A stretch of 48,063 nucleotides of DNA from Rhodobacteraceae bacterium HLUCCA09 (GTDB lineage: Bacteria > Pseudomonadota > Alphaproteobacteria > Rhodobacterales > Rhodobacteraceae), in assembly GCA_001314685.1 (NCBI GenBank), contig LJNT01000037.1, positions 1 through 48,063 of the forward strand. Direction: 5' to 3'. The notes beneath the pieces were generated by a model. The model did no database searches, was not told where the DNA came from, and saw only the letters and a program-made list of their open reading frames with translations. The translations under genes were made by a program, and so were the position numbers. Shown piece by piece: positions 16,649 to 25,180 of this stretch. Each line of letters opens with the position of its first letter. The stretch's first letter is position 1.

Positions 16649-17332
16649 TCAGTCGGCGGCGGCAGGGCGGTCGGCGGCGGTGTCGGCTTCCGCAGCGTCG
16701 TATACCAGCCGCACGCCGCCGGTGAAAGTGACGTGGCCCGCGGGCGGCCCGCCTTCGGGCGTCGTGGCGCGCATCGTGCCGGCCTCGAGCGTCAGGCCCG
16801 GCCCCGCGATCCGCACCGGCAGGGGGCTGTCGGCGCGGGAGCCGTCGAGCGCCGCCTCGAGCCGCTCGGTGCGCAGCACCCAACCCTCCGAGGTCACCAC
16901 CTGCACGTCGCCGGTAAAGGTGCCCTCCTGCGCGCGCCGGTCCACCAGCCCGCCCGCGGCGGAGAGCGTGGCACGGCCGCCATCGGCCGCGTCTAGCGCC
17001 ACGGCGAGGTCGGTCACGTCGAACAGGTCTGGGTCGGTGTCGCGGGGGGTGGCCGTCTCGGCCGTCACGGTCAGCGCGCCGCCGTCGTCGGTGACCGACG
17101 TGTAGGTGGGTGCGCGCAGCAGCCGCTTCTGAATCAGCGCGCGCAGCTCGTCGGCCCCGAGCGCCTCGGTCACGTCGCGCCCCGAGCCGCCGGGAAAGAG
17201 GAAGAGCGTCGAGAGCAGTGCCAGCGCCGCCAGCGGCAGCGCCACCTTCACCCAGGCGATGAAGCGCGAGTAGCGATTGTCGGCGCGCGGCGGGGCCGGG
17301 CGAGGGGGCGCGGAATCGGGCGGTCGGGCCAT
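16649..17332 (-). CDS. lptC: LPS export protein LptC
   Basis: Bitopic inner-membrane protein that passes LPS from LptBFG to LptA. 227 residues. A proline-rich cytoplasmic tail (about 1-25) precedes one transmembrane helix (about 26-47, IAWVKVALPLAALALLSTLFLF); the periplasmic part has the LptC beta-jellyroll pattern (VTAETATPRD, LDAADGGRATLSAAGGLVDRRAQEGTFTGDVQV). Position between kdsD and lptA confirms the identity. The Pro-rich N-terminus is longer than in E. coli LptC. Confidence 0.9.
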   Translation of the reverse strand: MARPPDSAPPRPAPPRADNRYSRFIAWVKVALPLAALALLSTLFLFPGGSGRDVTEALGADELRALIQKRLLRAPTYTSVTDDGGALTVTAETATPRDTDPDLFDVTDLAVALDAADGGRATLSAAGGLVDRRAQEGTFTGDVQVVTSEGWVLRTERLEAALDGSRADSPLPVRIAGPGLTLEAGTMRATTPEGGPPAGHVTFTGGVRLVYDAAEADTAADRPAAAD

Positions 17333-17339
17333 GCCCGGC

Positions 17340-18392
17340 TCATACCACGCCGGCCCGCAGGCAGTCGTGAATGTGAATGAGACCCTCGGGCCGCCCGTCG
17401 CCGCCCGGGGCGACGGCGAAGAGGCAGGTGATCTTGCGCGCGTTCATCTGCGCCACGGCCTCCTCGGCAAGCGCCTGCGGGGCGATGGTGCGGGGGGCGC
17501 GGGTCATCACCTTGGCGGCGGTGCAGTCCAGCAGGCCGTCGAGGTGGCGCCGCAGGTCGCCGTCGGTCACGATGCCGGTCAGCCGCCCGTCGGCGTCGGT
17601 CACGCCCACCACGCCGAAGCCCTTGGCCGACATCCGCACGAGCGCCTCGCCCATCGCGGTATCCTCGGTCACCAGCGGCAGCGCCGGCCCCGAGTGCATC
17701 AGGTCGGCCACGCGGGCGAGCCGCGCGCCGAGGCGCCCGCCGGGGTGGTAGTCGCGGAACATCTCGGGGGTGAAGCGTCGGTGCTCCATCAGCGCCACCG
17801 CCAGCGCGTCGCCCAGCGCGAGCGTCATGGTGGTCGAGGTGGTGGGCACGACGCCGGTGCCGCAAGCTTCCTCGACCGTGGGCAGGAGCAGCGCCACGTC
17901 GGCGCGGGTCAGCAGGGTCGAGCCCGCGCGCCCGGCCACGCCGATCAGCGGGATGCCGAAGCGGCGTGTGTAGGCGATCATGTCGGCCAGTTCGGGCGTC
18001 TCGCCCGAATTGGACAGCAGCAGCGCAACGTCGCCTCGCGTCATCATCCCGAGGTCGCCGTGGCTCGCCTCGGCGGGGTGGACGAAATGGGCGGGCGTGC
18101 CCGTCGAGGCGAGCGTGGCCGCCACCTTTCGCGCGATATGCCCCGACTTGCCCATGCCCGAGACGATCACGCGCCCCCGCGCGGCGAGGATCAGCCGCGC
18201 AGCCTCGACGAAGGCGCGCCCGAGCGAGGCCCCGGACGCATCCCCGGGCGCATCCCCGGGCGCATCCCCGAGCGCATCCCCGAGCGCAGCCAGCGCCGCC
18301 GCCTCGCGCTCCACCACCCGACGGCCGGTGGCGAGCAGGGTGGCCGGGTCGGGTTGCTCTGCGTGGGGGGGCTGGGGCTCGGGCGTGTCCAT
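17340..18392 (-). CDS. kdsD: D-arabinose-5-phosphate isomerase KdsD/KpsF
   Basis: Converts ribulose-5-phosphate to arabinose-5-phosphate, the first step of Kdo synthesis. 350 residues: a SIS domain (about 20-200; VIVSGMGKSGHIARKVAATLASTGTPAHFVHPAEASHGDLGM, SNSGETPEL, TTSTTMTLALGDALA) followed by two CBS domains (about 210-350; VTDADGRLTGIVTDGDLRR). Residues about 32-52 contain five GDAP/GDAL-type units encoded by a 12-bp minisatellite, inserted between the first helix and the SIS core. The rest is normal, so activity is expected. It lies between rnd and lptC in the same direction. Confidence 0.95.
   Translation of the reverse strand: MDTPEPQPPHAEQPDPATLLATGRRVVEREAAALAALGDALGDAPGDAPGDASGASLGRAFVEAARLILAARGRVIVSGMGKSGHIARKVAATLASTGTPAHFVHPAEASHGDLGMMTRGDVALLLSNSGETPELADMIAYTRRFGIPLIGVAGRAGSTLLTRADVALLLPTVEEACGTGVVPTTSTTMTLALGDALAVALMEHRRFTPEMFRDYHPGGRLGARLARVADLMHSGPALPLVTEDTAMGEALVRMSAKGFGVVGVTDADGRLTGIVTDGDLRRHLDGLLDCTAAKVMTRAPRTIAPQALAEEAVAQMNARKITCLFAVAPGGDGRPEGLIHIHDCLRAGVV
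18237..18296. repeat. Coding minisatellite, five 12-bp units in kdsD
   Basis: Plus-strand units CGCATCCCCGGG (three times) then CGCATCCCCGAG (twice), head to tail. On the coding strand each unit gives four residues (GDAP or GDAL), so changes in copy number keep the frame. Confidence 0.95.
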
Positions 18393-18413
18393 CGGCGTCG
18401 GCTCTCGCTGGCG

Positions 18414-19025
18414 TCAGTGCGAGAAGATATCTGTCTCGGGCCAGCCTGCGAGGTCGAGCTGCGCGCGCGTGGGCAGAAACTCGAAGCAGGCCCGCGCCAG
18501 GTCGGTCCGCCCCTCGCGCGCGAGTCGCCGGTCGAGTTCCTCGCGCAGGCGGTGAAGGTAGAGCACATCGGAGGCGGCGTAGGCCTGCTGCGCCTCGCTC
18601 AGCGTCGCGGCGCCCCAGTCGGAGGTCTGCTGCTGCTTGCTGAGGTCGATGTCGAGCAGCTCCTGGCAGAGGTTCTTGAGCCCGTGCCGGTCGGTGTAGG
18701 TGCGCACCAGCTTCGAGGCGATCTTGGTGCAGTAGACGGGCGCGGCGAGCGCGCCGAGCGCCTGGTGGAGCAGAGCGATGTCGAAGCGGCCGAAATGGAA
18801 CAGTTTCAGCCTCTCGGGGTCGGTCAAGAGGCGGGCGAGGTTTGGCGCCTCCGTCTGGCCACGGGCGATCTGCACGAGATGGGCGTTGCCGTCGCCGGCC
18901 GAAAGCTGGACGAGGCACAGGCGGTCGCGGTGGGGGATCAGCCCCATCGCCTCGGTGTCGATGGCCACGACCGGGCCGAGGTCGAGCCCCTCGGGCAGAT
19001 CCCGCTGGTAGAGGTGGATGGTCAC
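18414..19025 (-). CDS. rnd: Ribonuclease D (short form, DEDDy exonuclease)
   Basis: 3'-5' exoribonuclease used in tRNA 3' maturation. 203 residues, containing only the exonuclease domain; the HRDC domain of the longer E. coli enzyme is absent, as in many alphaproteobacterial copies. DEDDy residues are visible: DTEAMGL (D, E), HFGRFDIALLH (D) and YAASDVLYLHRL (Y, D). The start is GTG at the complement of 19023-19025 (VTIHLYQRDLPEGL); the frame stays open upstream, but without similarity. It is the first gene of the minus-strand kdsD-lpt run and divergent from the hydrolase gene. Confidence 0.9.
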   Translation of the reverse strand: MTIHLYQRDLPEGLDLGPVVAIDTEAMGLIPHRDRLCLVQLSAGDGNAHLVQIARGQTEAPNLARLLTDPERLKLFHFGRFDIALLHQALGALAAPVYCTKIASKLVRTYTDRHGLKNLCQELLDIDLSKQQQTSDWGAATLSEAQQAYAASDVLYLHRLREELDRRLAREGRTDLARACFEFLPTRAQLDLAGWPETDIFSH

Positions 19026-19167
19026 GTGCGCGCTTCCCTTGTCGCGCGCCCGGGGGCGGCCGCGGCCGGGCGCGGCGCACCGTGGGCGCGCTTCGTGCAA
19101 CCCGTTTCGGCCGCCGGTGTCAACCGTATCGCGGGAACAGGCCGGGGACTGGCGCGTTGCTCCCGGC

Positions 19168-20172
19168 ATGGAAGACCAGAGCGGAAACGAGACCGGCGCG
19201 CGGGCCGCTCCCGCCGATGCCCCTGCAGATACGCCTGTCGTCTTTCTGCATGGCCTGTTCGAGAGCCCGGCGATCTGGGAGTCGGCCCGGCGGGCCCTGC
19301 GCGCCCAGGGCATCGAGACCTTCGCGCCGCCGCTGCCCGGCCACCGCTCCGACGCGGTGCGCCGGCCGGCCTCGGTCGGGATGCACGCCGGCGACGCACC
19401 GGCGCGGCACATGGCCGAGGTGCTGCGGCTGATCTCGGGCGGGCGCCGGGTGCGGCTGGTGGGCCACTCGCTCGGCGGGCTGATCGCGCTGATGATCGCG
19501 CGCGACCACCCCGACATGGTGCAGGACGCGATGGTGATCGGCGCGCCGCACGCGGGCGACGCGGGCCGCGTGGCGGGGCTGGCCACGCGGCTCTTTACCG
19601 AAGTGCCGCTGATCGGGCCGATCTCGGCGCGATTGCTGCATCAGCACTGGCTGTCGGACGCCGAGCGCTTCCAGTTGTGGTTCTCGCGTTCGCTGGCGCC
19701 GGGGGAGTGCATCACCGGGCTGCCAGCGCGGGTGCGCGACGAGCTGCGCGGCGGCTGCCCCGAGACGATGCGCGACATGGCGGTGTGGATCAGGGCGCAG
19801 GCGACGCTCGAAAGCTTCGCCGCGTTGCAGGTGCCTGTGACCGTGACGGTCACGGCGCGTGATCCGGTCGTCACCGCCGAGCACCAGCTCATGCTGGCGC
19901 GGCGGCTGCCGGGCGCGCTCGCGCAGGTGATCGACAGCGGCCACCTGCCCATGGTGGCGACGCCGGCGCTGTTCCAGCGCACCGTCGCCGCCTGGGCCGC
20001 GCAGCCGCGCCCGCCGCTTCAGCCACCTATGGCGGCGGCCGATCGGTCCGCCGAGGCGGGTCAGGGACCGGTGCGGATGGGCGCGGCGGCGCCCGAACGA
20101 CCCGCCGCCGGTCGCCCTGCGCCGCCCCTGCCAAGACCCGCGGCGCCCGAGGCGGGGCTGCCCGCGGGCTAG
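19168..20172 (+). CDS. Alpha/beta hydrolase fold protein
   Basis: 334-residue hydrolase. Oxyanion region VVFLHGLFESPAIWE, the nucleophile elbow VGHSLGGLIALM (catalytic Ser), the acid probably in TVTARDPVVTAEHQL and the catalytic His in VIDSGHLPMVATP are all present, so it should be active. Substrate (ester, lipid or lactone) cannot be told. The start is ATG 19168 (MEDQSGNETG); upstream in-frame codons overlap the RNase D gene and lack similarity. The last 55 or so residues are Pro/Ala-rich and probably disordered. It stands alone, convergent with the RTX-type gene. Confidence 0.85.
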   Translation: MEDQSGNETGARAAPADAPADTPVVFLHGLFESPAIWESARRALRAQGIETFAPPLPGHRSDAVRRPASVGMHAGDAPARHMAEVLRLISGGRRVRLVGHSLGGLIALMIARDHPDMVQDAMVIGAPHAGDAGRVAGLATRLFTEVPLIGPISARLLHQHWLSDAERFQLWFSRSLAPGECITGLPARVRDELRGGCPETMRDMAVWIRAQATLESFAALQVPVTVTVTARDPVVTAEHQLMLARRLPGALAQVIDSGHLPMVATPALFQRTVAAWAAQPRPPLQPPMAAADRSAEAGQGPVRMGAAAPERPAAGRPAPPLPRPAAPEAGLPAG

Positions 20173-20179
20173 CCACGCG

Positions 20180-20220
20180 CCCGCCCGTCCCCAGCCCGCC
20201 CGTCCCCAGCCCGACCGTCG
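20180..20220. repeat. Short 15-bp tandem repeat between convergent genes
   Basis: CCCGCCCGTCCCCAG occurs twice head to tail (20180-20194, 20195-20209), followed by a degenerate partial copy up to 20220. It fills the 48-bp gap between the hydrolase stop and the RTX-type gene stop. Confidence 0.85.
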
Positions 20221-23200
20221 CTACCCCGCCCAGGCCTCGCCCAGCAGCAGGCCGCCGCCCGACAGGCCGACATAGCCGACCGTCTCGGCAATGTGGCCGA
20301 GTTCGCCGTCGGCGCTCTGATCCTCCTGCACCGTGAAGCGCGCGCCGCTCGAGTCGAGGCCCTCGACGCGCGTGACCGCGGGGTCGGGCCCGGCAAAGCT
20401 GACCATCTGCGACAGAAGCAGCGGCGCCGCGGCGAAGTCGGCGGCGAAGCTGTGGTCGGCGCCGGCATCGGTCACCACCGGCCCGGTCGTGCCGGCCTCG
20501 AAGGTGATCAGGCCCTCCTGCCCTTCCCACAGGCCGGTGCCGGGGTCGATCGCCATCCAGCCCACCTCCTGCGGTGGCTGGGGCAGGGCGTTGCGCGCCT
20601 CCTCGGCCTCGAGCGTGACGCGAAACCCCGTGGCGCTGGCCCCCGTCTGCCGCGTGTCGAGAAAGTCGATGCCCGGCAGTTCCTGCACCTGCGCCAGCGT
20701 CAGCGGTACGCCGTCGAAAGGGGCGGCGAACGTCACGTCGGTCATCCCCGCGCCGCCCCGGGCCGAGACGTCGGTGGTGCCGACCTCGAGGCGCGTGCCG
20801 TCGGCCAGCTGCCAGGCCCCGGCCTCGACCACCATCCACGACACCTGCTCGGCCGCATGCGTGCCGTCGAGCGAGAGAGGCTCCTGCATGGCGAGGGTCA
20901 GGGTGTCGGACGTCAGCCCGGCCACGCGCACGGTGGCGGGCTGCCAGCCGTTCGTCGTGGTGGCGGCGGCGAAGACCACCGGGTCGGCGAAGCTGTGCGA
21001 CAGCGCGATGGTCAGCGGCTGGTCGCTGACCGCGGCGGTGCCCGTCTCGGCGATCACCGGCGCGCGGGTGAAGCCCTGCAGCGTGCCCGTGGTCTCGAAG
21101 GCGAGGTAGTCGAGCCGCTCGGCGAGGTGCCCGGTCTCGGAGTCGAAGCTCTGCTCCTCCTGCGCCCAGCCGGTGAAGCCCGCGGCGTCGACCCCCGAGA
21201 GGCGCGGCATGGCCGGATCGAGGCCGAAGGAGGTGGCGAGGTTGGCGACGACGCCCGGCGCCGTGTCGAAGGCGGTGCCGAAGTCGTGCCGCGCCCCCGA
21301 TGACGAGACGCCGGTCGCGGTGCCGGCCAGCCAGTCGATCCCCGACCAGGTGCCGCCGCCGGCCTCGATCGCCACCCAGCCCACCTGCTCGACCGCGTGA
21401 CCGCCGCCGTTCAGCGCCTCCTCCTCCTGCAGGGCGAGAGAGAAGCCGCGGTCCGTGATGCTCTTGTGCCGCGTGACCACCCAGTCGGGGCCGTTGCGCG
21501 TCATGACCGTCGACAGGAGCACGGGAGGCGCGTCGAAGCCCGCGCCGAAGCGAATGTCGTCGAAGCCCGCCGTGCTGAGCCGGCCGGTAGAGTGCAGGCC
21601 GGCCTGGATCACCGTGCCGTCGGCCAGTTCGTGGCGCCCCGCCTCCATCACCAGCAGCGTCACGTCCTCTTCGGCGTGACCGCCGTCGAGGTAGTTCGGC
21701 TCCTGCAGGCGCAGGCGGGCGCTGCCGCCCGTCACCCCGTCCAGCCGCACCGTCACCGGGTCAGGCCCGGCAAAGCCCGCGCCCTGCGCCACGATCACCG
21801 GATCGTCGTAGGTGTGGGCGAAGGCGACAGTCTGCTCCATGTTCGACACCGACAGCCGGTGCACCTCGCCGATGGGCGCGCGCGCGACCCCGCCGGTGGC
21901 GGCCACCTGCCCGGCGGGCAGGCCGAGGGCGAGGTAGTCGACCGTCTCCGGGGCGTGCCCGGTCTCGAGGTCGAGGCTCTGATCCTCTTGCGCGCGGGCG
22001 GTGAAGCCCGCGGCGTCGCGCTCCGGCAGGCGCAGCACCGCCGGATCGGGCCCGGCGAAGGACGACAGCGCCGCGACAAGGCCCGGAGGGCCGTCGAAGG
22101 CGGCAGAATAGTCGTGCCGGCCCGCGGCCTCGCCCGCGAGCGGGCCGGTGCGCCCGGCCTCGAAGGGCGCGGGCGCGTCGCCGGGGGCGAGGGCGGTGCC
22201 GCGCCCCGACTCCACCGCCAGCCAGCCCACCGTCTCGGAACCGCGCAGCGTGAGGAGCTCGGTCTCGACCGATTGCAGGGCGACGCCGAGTCCCCCCTCG
22301 TCGGCGCCCGACTGGCGGGTGAAGACGTAGGCGGGGTCGTTGCCCGTCTGCACCTGCGTGAGCGCGGCGGGCGCGGTGGCGAACCGCTCGGCATAGTCGA
22401 TGCGCTCGAAGCCCTGCGGCGTCGTCCGGTCGGTGTCGAGCGTGCCGGCCTGCACCAGCGTGCCGTCGGGCAGGCGGTGGGCGCCCTCCTCGACGACGAC
22501 CAGCGTCACCTCTTCGGGCGTGGGCGGCCCGCCCAGATAGGCGGGGCGGTCGAGCGAGAGCGTGACGGTGGTCGGCGTGACCTCGTGGATGCGCACGGCG
22601 ACCGGGGGCGCCCCCGCTTCGCCCGGCGCGCCCGCGACGGCCACCGGCGCGTCGAAGCGCCAGCCATGCGAAACGGTGACGGGCTCGGCGCCCAGCGTCA
22701 CCGTCTGCGCGACCCACACCGCGCCCTCGCGGGTCTCGGGTGCGAGCACCGCGTCGGCGGCGCCGACGTCGCCCTGCGTCAGCCCGTCGAGCGCGACCGT
22801 GACCCCGCCCGGCAGGGAGAGCACGGCCGCGCCGCCGCTGGTGGCCGAGAGGGCGGCGAGCGCGTCGGCCCGGTCGAAGGTGGTGAGGTCGAGCCGGTCG
22901 GTGCCGGGCACGAAGTCTGCCACCGTGACGGCGCCTGCATCGCGGCCGATCGCGAAGGTGTCGGCGCCGTCGCCGCCGGTGAGCGTGTCGTCGCCCGCGC
23001 CGCCCGACAGCGTGTCGTCGCCCGCAAGGCCGTAGAGCGCCTCGGACGCCGCGCTTCCGGTGACCGCCTCCGAGCCGTCGGTGCCGAAGACGATGGGGGG
23101 CGGCAGGGTCACCGCCTCGAAGGCGCCGGCGACGGCCCCCTGCGCCGAGAGCGGGTCGATCCGCCCGGCCCCGGTCAGCGGCACGGTGATGTCGATCAGC

Positions 23201-24585
23201 GCCTCGCCGGTTTCCCACGAGCCGCTGAATTCCGCGGTCAGGTCGAGCAGCTCGACGGGGCCGACCCGTTCCCCGCCGATCGTGATCGTGCCGGCACGCA
23301 TCAGGTCGATCACGCGCGTGCCGATGCCCGTGGCCGAGAGGGCCAGGTCGAGGTCGACCGGGCCGGCGGCGAAGGCCGGCCCGTCGTTGACGAGCGACAG
23401 CACGACCGCGCCGTCGCTCACGTCGGGCCGGAGGGAGAGATCGGCCGCCACCGGCCCGTCGACCACGGCGAACGAGGTGTCGATGCCGAGGCCGATCATG
23501 TCTGCCGTCTGGTAGATGCGGCCGTTGCCCAGCGTGTCGTAGATGTGGACCGAGGTGATGCCGACTGGCCCTGGCGTGGCGTCGCTTGCGACCGCGAAGT
23601 CGCGGGCGACGGTGCCGGTGCGCCATGTCTGGCCGGCATCGGGGGCGATGAAGAACGAGATGAAGGGGAAGGCCGCGCCGGGCAGCGCCCGGTCGAGATA
23701 GACCTGCGCCCAGGCGATTCCGCTGTCGTCGGTTGCGGACAGCGCCACCGGGAAGGTGACGGCGCCGTCAGAGACGTCGATCGTGTCGGGCAGAACGAGG
23801 TTGGTCAGCTCTGGCGGCTGGATGTCGGGCGTGCCGCCGGTCACGGAAAAGCCCGTGTCGAAACCCGCGTCGGCGAGCGCGTCGGCGTCGTAGGTGGTCT
23901 TTCTGCCGTGGATGTCCCAGACGCGGGCGCCGGCGAGCGCGACCTGCCCGTTCAGGCTGGCGCCCGTCAGGGTGACATCGCGCACCACGGCCCCCGCCTC
24001 GAACGTGTCGGCGCCTTCGGGCCGCAGCATGACGCTCAGGCGCGGGCCATCGGGCGTGACGAGGGGCGGGTCGAAGACGAGTTCCACCGCCGCCACCTCG
24101 GTATCGTCGGTGGCGGTGACGCTGGCCGTCAGCGTGCCGCTTCCCGAGGTCACGTCGACGGTGTCGGTAAGCGACAGCGCGGTGATCTCGGGCCAGAAGG
24201 CGTCGCTGGTGCCTCCCGTGATCTCGAAGCTCGTGTCGGCGCCGATAAGCTCGAGCGCATTGGCATTGTAGAGCCGCGACCTGCCGGCCTCGTCCCACAC
24301 CCAGACGCGGGCGACGTCGACGGCGCCCGAGCCCGCCCGGCTGTCGATGGTGAGTGTGGCGGTGACCGGCCCTGCCGCCCACTCCTGCGCTGTGGCGTCG
24401 ATGTAGGCGAACGCGGCAAGGCTGGCGGGCCCCGTGACGCCGCGATCGAACTCGACCACGACGTAGTCGATCGCGGTGTCGTCGTCCGCCGCGACCGTGA
24501 TGGCGAGCGGCGCGTCGCCGCCAGAGATGTCGACGACGTCCGACAGGGTGAGAGAGCTCAGCGTCGGGGGGGCGGAATCCGGCAT
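20221..24585 (-). CDS. Large RTX-type secreted protein with triplicated lectin-like repeats
   Basis: 1454 residues; no signal peptide, as expected for a type I secretion substrate. Residues 8-377: three ~125-residue repeats (openings LTLSDVVDIS, LSLTDTVDVT, LVLPDTIDVS at about 12, 137, 263). Residues 518-545: RTX nonapeptides (GLAGDDTLSGGAGDDTLTGG), then DFVPGTDRLDLTTF as in serralysin-type secretion modules. Residues about 620-1454: nine ~93-residue repeats with a common HxxExVgwlAie core (at 691, 784, 880, 973, 1066, 1156, 1246, 1339, 1434) that resemble H-type lectin domains. The start is ATG at the complement of 24583-24585. No secretion ATPase is nearby. Likely an extracellular carbohydrate-binding or adhesive protein; that role is inferred. 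Confidence 0.85.
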   Translation of the reverse strand: MPDSAPPTLSSLTLSDVVDISGGDAPLAITVAADDDTAIDYVVVEFDRGVTGPASLAAFAYIDATAQEWAAGPVTATLTIDSRAGSGAVDVARVWVWDEAGRSRLYNANALELIGADTSFEITGGTSDAFWPEITALSLTDTVDVTSGSGTLTASVTATDDTEVAAVELVFDPPLVTPDGPRLSVMLRPEGADTFEAGAVVRDVTLTGASLNGQVALAGARVWDIHGRKTTYDADALADAGFDTGFSVTGGTPDIQPPELTNLVLPDTIDVSDGAVTFPVALSATDDSGIAWAQVYLDRALPGAAFPFISFFIAPDAGQTWRTGTVARDFAVASDATPGPVGITSVHIYDTLGNGRIYQTADMIGLGIDTSFAVVDGPVAADLSLRPDVSDGAVVLSLVNDGPAFAAGPVDLDLALSATGIGTRVIDLMRAGTITIGGERVGPVELLDLTAEFSGSWETGEALIDITVPLTGAGRIDPLSAQGAVAGAFEAVTLPPPIVFGTDGSEAVTGSAASEALYGLAGDDTLSGGAGDDTLTGGDGADTFAIGRDAGAVTVADFVPGTDRLDLTTFDRADALAALSATSGGAAVLSLPGGVTVALDGLTQGDVGAADAVLAPETREGAVWVAQTVTLGAEPVTVSHGWRFDAPVAVAGAPGEAGAPPVAVRIHEVTPTTVTLSLDRPAYLGGPPTPEEVTLVVVEEGAHRLPDGTLVQAGTLDTDRTTPQGFERIDYAERFATAPAALTQVQTGNDPAYVFTRQSGADEGGLGVALQSVETELLTLRGSETVGWLAVESGRGTALAPGDAPAPFEAGRTGPLAGEAAGRHDYSAAFDGPPGLVAALSSFAGPDPAVLRLPERDAAGFTARAQEDQSLDLETGHAPETVDYLALGLPAGQVAATGGVARAPIGEVHRLSVSNMEQTVAFAHTYDDPVIVAQGAGFAGPDPVTVRLDGVTGGSARLRLQEPNYLDGGHAEEDVTLLVMEAGRHELADGTVIQAGLHSTGRLSTAGFDDIRFGAGFDAPPVLLSTVMTRNGPDWVVTRHKSITDRGFSLALQEEEALNGGGHAVEQVGWVAIEAGGGTWSGIDWLAGTATGVSSSGARHDFGTAFDTAPGVVANLATSFGLDPAMPRLSGVDAAGFTGWAQEEQSFDSETGHLAERLDYLAFETTGTLQGFTRAPVIAETGTAAVSDQPLTIALSHSFADPVVFAAATTTNGWQPATVRVAGLTSDTLTLAMQEPLSLDGTHAAEQVSWMVVEAGAWQLADGTRLEVGTTDVSARGGAGMTDVTFAAPFDGVPLTLAQVQELPGIDFLDTRQTGASATGFRVTLEAEEARNALPQPPQEVGWMAIDPGTGLWEGQEGLITFEAGTTGPVVTDAGADHSFAADFAAAPLLLSQMVSFAGPDPAVTRVEGLDSSGARFTVQEDQSADGELGHIAETVGYVGLSGGGLLLGEAWAG

Positions 24586-24886
24586 GGGCGAGACGCCTGT
24601 CCTCGTTGTATCCAGGGGGCGCCGCCGGAACGGCTGCGCGAGAGCCGCGCCGCGGCGCATCTGCCCGCCACTTAGAAACAAGTTCGTTACCGAGCCGTTA
24701 GGCAGACGCGCTGACCTTTCGACATCGGCGTGACGGACGGTGGCCCGCCGCCCGTCATGGTGAACAGATCGTTTCCGCCGCGCGGTCGGCATTCCCGCAT
24801 TTCGGCCGCATTTCGCGGCGAAGCAGGCGCCCTGGCCGCCATGGCGGGCCGGAGTGTTCCGGAAGATGCGTAAGGGGTAGGACGGG
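24586..24886. other. 301-bp divergent intergenic region
   Basis: Lies between the RTX-type gene start (minus) and the small membrane-protein gene (plus), so it should hold both promoters. It includes a less GC-rich stretch (24673-24702) and a 12-bp palindrome CCGCCATGGCGG at 24836-24847 that could be an operator. Open frames crossing it give no recognisable protein. Confidence 0.5.
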
Positions 24887-25063
24887 GTGAACTCGGACGA
24901 CGACGACAGGCGACGGCGCAGGCCCCCTCGGCGGCAGTTTGCACGGGGCCTCGTGCGGGGGGCGGCGTTGGGCACGGCACTGTCGGTGCTGGTGCTGGGC
25001 ACGGTTGTATTCGTCGCGCAGTGGCCGGCCTCCGACGGCGTTCGGGCCGCGAGCGCCGACTGA
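24887..25063 (+). CDS. Small single-pass membrane protein, 58 residues
   Basis: GTG start with GGGGTAGGA just upstream, reading VNSDDDDRRRRRPPRRQFA, then a hydrophobic helix (about residues 25-46, AALGTALSVLVLGTVVFVAQW) and a short polar tail ending AASAD. The strongly charged N-terminus and the helix predict an N-in membrane anchor. The sharp ribosome site, the helix and the position 117 bp ahead of glyQ in the same direction support a real gene. No family recognised; function unknown. Confidence 0.6.
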   Translation: MNSDDDDRRRRRPPRRQFARGLVRGAALGTALSVLVLGTVVFVAQWPASDGVRAASAD

Positions 25064-25180
25064 GCCGGCCTTGGGGCGTGCGGTGCGCGGGTGCGATGCC
25101 CCGCGGCACCAGCGGTTGACCCGCCGGTGGGGGAGACCTAGACCACCGGCGACGCGACCGGACCGAGCGACGCCACCCCG

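Noticed and set aside
18237-18296. CRISPR-like array
   Set aside because: 12-bp units without spacers, inside a coding sequence; a minisatellite.
21397-24675. Plus-strand open frame of 1092 codons opposite the RTX-type gene
   Set aside because: Arg/Gly/Val/His-rich translation without motifs; in very GC-rich DNA antisense frames stay open. The minus-strand protein has clear RTX and repeat structure.
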